Positions 51,080 to 55,494 of a DNA stretch of 55,494 nt are shown here, piece by piece. Positions within the stretch are counted from its first letter, which is position 1; each line of letters begins with the position of its first letter. The notes under the pieces are model-generated. The model searched no databases and was not told where the DNA came from. It worked only from the letters and a program-made list of their open reading frames with translations. Location of the stretch: contig CAYMOU010000003.1 in assembly GCA_964392115.1 (NCBI GenBank), positions 1 through 55,494 on the forward strand, given 5' to 3'. The DNA is from CAYXWM01 sp964392115 (GTDB taxonomy: Bacteria > Bacillota > Clostridia > Lachnospirales > WRBF01). The position numbers and the translations under genes were made by a program.

Positions 51080-52399
51080 ATGTCAAAACCCATAGTAGCC
51101 ATAGTAGGACGCCCAAACGTGGGTAAGTCCACCCTGTTCAACAAAATCGCCGGCATTCGTATCTCGATTGTGGACGACCAACCCGGCGTTACCAGGGACA
51201 GAATCTATGCTGACGCAAACTGGCTGAACCATAACTTCACGCTTATCGACACCGGCGGTATAGAGCCGGAAACCACCGACGACATTATGAAACAAATGTA
51301 CCGCCAAGCAGAATTGGCCATAGAAACCGCCGACGTAGTTCTGTTTTTAACCGACATCAAGGCCGGCGTACAGGACGACGACCAAAAAGTTGCTCAAATC
51401 CTTCGCCGCACAAAAAAACCCGTCCTCTTGGTTGTAAACAAAGTGGACAATATGCGCCAAGAAAACCTTGATATTTACGAGTTTTATTCACTGGCTCTGG
51501 GCGACCCCGTAGCCATCTCCTCCGGACAAGCCCTTGGCCTGGGCGATATGCTTGACCGTTTGGTAGAACTCTTCGATAAAGAGGGCACTACCGAGGAACA
51601 AGAAGACGTTCTGAAAGTAGCCGTAATCGGCAAACCCAACGTAGGCAAATCCTCATTAATCAACAGAATTTTAGGCGAAAACCGTGTAATCGTAAGCCCT
51701 GTTCCCGGCACCACCCGAGACGCAATAGACACACCCTTCGAACAAGACGGGCAGAAATTCGTGTTTATAGACACGGCCGGTATACGCCGTAAAAGCAAAA
51801 TCAAGGAAAACGTTGAAAAATACAGCATAATCCGTGCAGTTGCCGCTGTTGAACGCTGCGATGTGTGCCTGCTGATGATAAACGCCGAAGAAGGCATAAC
51901 CGACCAAGACACAAAAATCGCAGGCATAGCCCACGAATGCGGTAAGGCGGTAATTATCGTGGTGAACAAATGGGACCTTATCGAAAAAAACAACAAGACC
52001 CTAAACGAGTTCACAAAAACCATTCGTCTGGAATTGGCTTATATGCCCTACGCACCCATGATTTTTATATCCACTCTGACCGGCCAGCGTGTGCATAAGC
52101 TTTTCGACCTGATTAAAACCGTTTGGCACAACGCCGCCATGCGTATAAGCACCGGCCTGCTTAACGAGGTACTTATAGATGCCGTTGCCATTAACCAACC
52201 GCCGGCGGAAAAAGGCCGTCCTCTGAAAATTTACTACATTACCCAAGCGTCCGTAAAACCGCCTACGTTTGTACTGTTTGTAAACGACAAAGACCTGCTG
52301 CATTTCTCCTACAAGCGTTTCTTGGAAAATCAGCTTCGTGACGCCTTCGGCTTCGTGGGTACGCCTGTAAGATTTGTAGTCAGAAACCGTAAAGAATAA
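51080..52399 (+). CDS. der: Ribosome-assembly GTPase Der (EngA)
   Basis: A 439-residue double GTPase acting on 50S subunit maturation. The two G domains have P-loops GRPNVGKST (about 10-18) and GKPNVGKSS (about 183-191). Further motifs are DTGGIE and DTAGIRRKSKIK (switch II), NKVD and NKWD. The C-terminal KH-like domain begins about residue 350 (RISTGLLNEVLIDAVAINQP). The AAGGAGC ribosome-binding site sits 5 bases before the ATG at 51080. Confidence 0.97.
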   Translation: MSKPIVAIVGRPNVGKSTLFNKIAGIRISIVDDQPGVTRDRIYADANWLNHNFTLIDTGGIEPETTDDIMKQMYRQAELAIETADVVLFLTDIKAGVQDDDQKVAQILRRTKKPVLLVVNKVDNMRQENLDIYEFYSLALGDPVAISSGQALGLGDMLDRLVELFDKEGTTEEQEDVLKVAVIGKPNVGKSSLINRILGENRVIVSPVPGTTRDAIDTPFEQDGQKFVFIDTAGIRRKSKIKENVEKYSIIRAVAAVERCDVCLLMINAEEGITDQDTKIAGIAHECGKAVIIVVNKWDLIEKNNKTLNEFTKTIRLELAYMPYAPMIFISTLTGQRVHKLFDLIKTVWHNAAMRISTGLLNEVLIDAVAINQPPAEKGRPLKIYYITQASVKPPTFVLFVNDKDLLHFSYKRFLENQLRDAFGFVGTPVRFVVRNRKE

Positions 52400-52429
52400 T
52401 ATACTTTAATGAAGCCATCTCAATATTTC

Positions 52430-52500
52430 AAAGTCTTTTTGAAGGGAGTTTGAGGGAAGCCTTTTCTCCGGAAAAAGTTTTCTCGGGAACTTAATTTTTT
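52430..52500 (+). repeat. R2 hairpin repeat upstream of plsY
   Basis: AAAGTCTTTTTGAAGGGAG, then GAGGGAAGCCTTTTC / GGAAAAAGTTTTCTCG with mismatches, then TTAATTTTTT. It ends 20 bases before plsY. Confidence 0.8.
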
Positions 52501-52519
52501 CACAAGAACGGGGGATTTC

Positions 52520-53140
52520 ATGTATCAAGCCATAAGTCTGATTATAGGATACCTTTTCGGTTGCATCCAAACAGCCTATATTGTGGGCAGATGCGTAGGC
52601 AAAATTGATATTAGAGAACACGGCTCCGGTAACGCCGGGTCTACCAACGTGGTCAGGGTTATGGGCACCAAGGCCGGCCTGCTTGTGTTTATTTGCGACA
52701 TTTTAAAGGCTGTTGCCGCCTTCGCCCTGTGTACCGTACTGTTCCAAGGCGCAAGCCCTTTTAGCGAAGGCATAAACGGCTTTTTACCCGGCCTAATGGC
52801 AGGTTTGGGTGTGATTTTGGGTCATAACTTTCCCTTTTTCCTTAAATTTAAGGGCGGCAAGGGCGTAGCCTCTACCGTGGGCATAATTTTATGCACACAA
52901 CCCTTGATTGCCTTGGTTTCCTTGGGCTTAGGCGTTTTAGTTATTTACTTAACCAAATTTATTTCCGCCGGCTCTTTAGTTATTTTCGCACTTTTCGCCG
53001 GCATGACAGCCCTTCTTCAACGCCCCTGGGAAGAAGTAGTAGTTGCTATAATTATAGCCCTTTTGGGAACCTATCAACACAGGGGCAACATTCAGCGTTT
53101 AGCAACCGGCACAGAACGTAAATTCTCCTTCAGGAGGTAA
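52520..53140 (+). CDS. plsY: Glycerol-3-phosphate acyltransferase PlsY
   Basis: A 206-residue polytopic membrane enzyme that moves acyl groups from acyl phosphate to glycerol-3-phosphate, giving lysophosphatidate. Motifs are HGSGNAGSTNVVRVMG (phosphate site), GHNFPFFLKFKGGKGVAST (glycine-rich/acyl site) and a C-terminal YQHRGNIQRLATGTERK. GCGATP-type five-TM topology fits. A GGGGGATTT site precedes the ATG at 52520. It is followed at 5 bases by gpsA, which supplies its substrate. Confidence 0.95.
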   Translation: MYQAISLIIGYLFGCIQTAYIVGRCVGKIDIREHGSGNAGSTNVVRVMGTKAGLLVFICDILKAVAAFALCTVLFQGASPFSEGINGFLPGLMAGLGVILGHNFPFFLKFKGGKGVASTVGIILCTQPLIALVSLGLGVLVIYLTKFISAGSLVIFALFAGMTALLQRPWEEVVVAIIIALLGTYQHRGNIQRLATGTERKFSFRR

Positions 53141-53144
53141 TATT

Positions 53145-54155
53145 TTGAAAAAAATCAGCGTATTGGGTTCAGGCAGCTGGGGCATCACCCTGGCTTGTTT
53201 GCTTCATACCAACAGCCATAAATTAACAATTTGGTCATACAGCAAGGAAGAGGCGGATTCCGTCAGAGAAAATCGGGAGCATAAGGATTTCTTGCCCGGG
53301 GTCTACATTCCCAAAGATATTCTTATAACCAACGACCCGGAGGAAGCCGTTAAAGATGCGGAAGTTGTGGTTTTCGCCGTGCCTTCTGCTTTTTGCGGAG
53401 AAACCGCCCGCAGGTTTAAGCCCTTTATCAGCCCGGATGCCGTTATTGTGAACGTATCCAAGGGCATAGACCAAGACAGCTTAAAACGCCTGTCGGAAAT
53501 AATCCAAGAAAACTTGCCCAATAACAAGGTTTCCGTACTTTCCGGCCCTTCTCATGCGGAGGAAGTGGCAAGACAGTTGCCCACTACCTGCGTTGCGGCC
53601 TCTGAATGCGAGGAAACGGCAAAACTGGTTCAGGATTTGTTTATGAATGCTTATTTTAGGATTTATGTTAATACCGACCTAGTAGGCGTGGAACTGGGCG
53701 GTGCTTTGAAAAACGTTATCGCCTTGGCGGCCGGAATCTCCGACGGTTTGGGCTTTGGAGACAACACAAAGGCGGCCTTAATGTCACGAGGAATGGTTGA
53801 AATAGCCCGTTTGGGAACGGCTATGGGAGCCTCCTCCGGCACTTTCAGCGGCCTCTCGGGCATAGGCGACCTGATAGTCACCTGCACCTCCATGCACAGC
53901 CGAAACCGCCGTATGGGTATGCTTTTGGGCCAAGGCATAGGCATGGAACAGGCCATGAAGGAAGTAAAAATGGTGGTCGAAGGGGTACACACCGCTAAAT
54001 CAGCCTATAATTTGGCCTTAAAATACAACGTGGATATGCCAATCACCACAGAAATTTACAACATACTTTTTAACGGCATGGACCCCAGAAATTCGGTGGA
54101 AAACATGATGAGCCGTGACAAAACCGCCGAATACGGCCAAACCTACCTGTACTGA
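53145..54155 (+). CDS. gpsA: Glycerol-3-phosphate dehydrogenase (NAD(P)+) GpsA
   Basis: A 336-residue cytoplasmic enzyme reducing dihydroxyacetone phosphate to sn-glycerol-3-phosphate, the backbone for plsY. The Rossmann motif is VLGSGSWGITLA. VFAVPS and VSKGID complete the cofactor domain, and GGALKNVIALAAGISDGLGFG carries the catalytic Lys. The start is a TTG at 53145 with AGGAGGTAATATT upstream. It overlaps sbcD by 1 base, so plsY, gpsA and sbcD are likely cotranscribed. Confidence 0.97.
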   Translation: MKKISVLGSGSWGITLACLLHTNSHKLTIWSYSKEEADSVRENREHKDFLPGVYIPKDILITNDPEEAVKDAEVVVFAVPSAFCGETARRFKPFISPDAVIVNVSKGIDQDSLKRLSEIIQENLPNNKVSVLSGPSHAEEVARQLPTTCVAASECEETAKLVQDLFMNAYFRIYVNTDLVGVELGGALKNVIALAAGISDGLGFGDNTKAALMSRGMVEIARLGTAMGASSGTFSGLSGIGDLIVTCTSMHSRNRRMGMLLGQGIGMEQAMKEVKMVVEGVHTAKSAYNLALKYNVDMPITTEIYNILFNGMDPRNSVENMMSRDKTAEYGQTYLY

Positions 54156-55363
54156 TGAGGATATTACACACATCGGACTGGCATCTGGGTAAGTGCATCG
54201 AGACTGAATCCAGATTGCCGGAACAGGAAGAATTTATCCGGGAGCTGGAGGAAATATGCCATGACGAGCATATCGACCTGATTTTAATTGCCGGCGATAT
54301 TTTCGACAGCTTTGTACCACCGGCGGCGGCGGAGCAGTTGTTTTTTAGGGCTATGCACAGGCTTTCCCTTGGCGGAAAACGTCCCATAGTTATCATAGCC
54401 GGCAACCATGACAGCCCGGAAAGGTTAATTGCCGGCACTCCCTTCGTCATGCCCAACGGGATTTTAATTTTGGGTAGGCCGGCTAGCGAAATCCCTCCGG
54501 GCGATTTTACATATTTTTCGGTGACGCAATCCGGGCCGGGTTTTATGGAGCTGAAAATAAAGGACGAAACGGTAGTCTTGGCTTGCTTACCTTACGCAAG
54601 CGAAAAACGTCTTAATGAGTTGATTACCCAAGATTTTGAGGAAGCGGAGTACCAAAAAAGTTACTCGGCTCTCATAGGTCACCTTTTCGAAACCGCAGAC
54701 GCCAAATTCCGGGACGACACCATAAATATCGCCATGGGACATTTCCATGCGGTCAGCGGTATTTCCAGCCGCTCGGAGCGGGAAATTCAAGTAGGCGGAA
54801 TTTACGCCGTGGAGGCCGAAGCTCTGCCGAAAAAGGCCCATTACATGGCTTTGGGTCACCTTCATCGCCCACAAAAAATCCACAACGCACCAATCCCTGC
54901 CTACTATTCCGGTTCGCCCATTCAATACTCCCTGTCAGAAGCCAATCACGAAAAATCCGTAATTATCATAGACGCAGTACCCCAATCGGAAGCGAAAATT
55001 ACCCACAAAAAACTAAGCCTATACAAGCCCCTGGAGCTATGGACGGCAAAAAGCACGGAACACGCCATAGAGCTTTGTTTAGCCAACAGGGACAGAGATT
55101 GCTGGGTCTACCTGGAAATACATACGGACATACCCCTAACCCATACCAACATTAAGGAAATACATAGCATAAAAAAAGACGTGCTGAAAATCCTGCCGGT
55201 TTTAAAAGGCACTCAAGAAGAAGAATCCGGCGTTTTGGAGGACGCTTCCAAAACCATAGACAAAGAATTCGAGGAATTTTTCCAAAGTTGCACCGACTTA
55301 AAGCCACCTGAGGAACTAACTCAATTGTTCCTGAAAATCTGGTCGGAGACGGAAAATAACTAA
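54155..55363 (+). CDS. sbcD: Exonuclease SbcCD subunit D
   Basis: A 402-residue Mre11-type nuclease subunit that, with SbcC, opens hairpins and protein-blocked ends. Metallophosphatase motifs are HTSDWHLGK, AGDIFDSF, AGNHDSPERL, MGHFHA and LGHLHRPQ. A C-terminal tail of about 130 residues is the likely capping/SbcC-binding part. The ATG overlaps the gpsA stop (TGATG). sbcC normally follows; here an R1 repeat begins right after the stop and the window ends before any sbcC can be seen. Confidence 0.95.
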   Translation: MRILHTSDWHLGKCIETESRLPEQEEFIRELEEICHDEHIDLILIAGDIFDSFVPPAAAEQLFFRAMHRLSLGGKRPIVIIAGNHDSPERLIAGTPFVMPNGILILGRPASEIPPGDFTYFSVTQSGPGFMELKIKDETVVLACLPYASEKRLNELITQDFEEAEYQKSYSALIGHLFETADAKFRDDTINIAMGHFHAVSGISSRSEREIQVGGIYAVEAEALPKKAHYMALGHLHRPQKIHNAPIPAYYSGSPIQYSLSEANHEKSVIIIDAVPQSEAKITHKKLSLYKPLELWTAKSTEHAIELCLANRDRDCWVYLEIHTDIPLTHTNIKEIHSIKKDVLKILPVLKGTQEEESGVLEDASKTIDKEFEEFFQSCTDLKPPEELTQLFLKIWSETENN

Positions 55364-55364
55364 T

Positions 55365-55461
55365 ACTCATTCCATTTAAAACTGTAGATAGAAATTTGCA
55401 ATTTATACAATGATTCAAGTATAAATTGCAAATTTTTATCCTTCATTAAATATGGAATTAG
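55365..55461 (+). repeat. R1 palindromic repeat, copy D
   Basis: ACTCATTCCATTT at the left, TATGGAATTAG at the right, about 97 bp. The TAAT preceding it overlaps the sbcD stop codon. Only 33 bp remain to the window edge, with no gene visible there. Confidence 0.8.
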
Positions 55462-55494
55462 AGAGCGTCTTCAAACTGTCAAAATAACCAAATA

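Noticed and set aside
51484..52023. A 179-codon minus-strand open frame within der
   Set aside because: It lies wholly inside Der, whose motifs are intact, and has no SD or family resemblance.
3433..55461. CRISPR array
   Set aside because: Repeats are kilobases apart with no regular spacers and no cas genes.

Overview
The window looks like part of the chromosome of a low-to-moderate GC, anaerobic, probably spore-forming Clostridia-type Firmicute. The case rests on synteny and family content. The order DUF4321-maf-mreBCD-PBP2-minCDE-rodA-mgsA, the order murA followed by a SpoIIQ-like LytM protein, the order rnhB-ylqG-ylqH-yraN, a WalRK system, a CotS-family protein, S-layer-homology (SLH) domains, DUF3786 and C_GCAxxG_C_C proteins all point the same way. 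Most genes have clear Shine-Dalgarno (SD) sites, and many start with TTG or GTG. No prophage, CRISPR array, rRNA operon or transposase gene was found. I cannot name the species.

Layout. 0-5.6 kb: the start of an unidentified leftward gene, tadA, a DUF3786 protein, a secreted stalk-domain protein, a 43-codon small ORF, an unknown protein with two helix-turn-helix-like segments, an HXXEE membrane protein and a DUF523 protein. 5.8-10.7 kb: a 1615-residue secreted M14-type metallocarboxypeptidase with three SLH domains. 10.8-17.1 kb: dtd behind a consensus promoter, then a divergent type IIA topoisomerase pair and a PLP aminotransferase. 17.4-21.7 kb: walR-walK and a YycH/YycI-like partner, then tRNA-Asp. 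21.7-26.5 kb: a glycosyltransferase with TPR-like helices, GTP-type PEP carboxykinase, DUF4321 and maf. 27-36.9 kb: the cell-shape and division cluster mreBCD, PBP2, minC, (730-bp gap), minD, minE, rodA, mgsA. 37.4-45.9 kb: a CotS-like pseudokinase, murA, a SpoIIQ-like degenerate LytM protein, a lone flagellin, a lone degenerate ABC half-exporter, a YtxH-like peptide and a C_GCAxxG_C_C protein. 46.2-55.4 kb: a co-oriented housekeeping run rnhB, ylqG (FliK-like), ylqH (FlhB-like), yraN, pgeF, a PDZ/radical-SAM/DUF512 protein, der, plsY, gpsA, sbcD.

How the genes work together. The central block handles elongation and septum placement: MreBCD, RodA and PBP2 build the side wall, and MinCDE positions division. 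MurA supplies peptidoglycan precursor, WalRK probably tunes wall metabolism, and PgeF edits muropeptides. PlsY and GpsA make the first phospholipid intermediates. The CotS-like and SpoIIQ-like genes suggest endosporulation.

The most unusual layer is non-coding. At least four families of short palindromic repeats are scattered through the gaps. R1 is about 98 bp and MITE-like, with four full copies and one fragment. R2 is about 70 bp, with a near-perfect hairpin in about 11 places, mostly in intercistronic gaps just before a gene start. R3 is a short hairpin (GGGTCGGGG...CTCCGACCC type) with five copies. R4 is a 125-140 bp element with nested inverted repeats, two long copies and a 47-bp copy that keeps only the two ends. 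These repeats are the best candidates for something undescribed. The protein-coding content is mainly conserved core genes.
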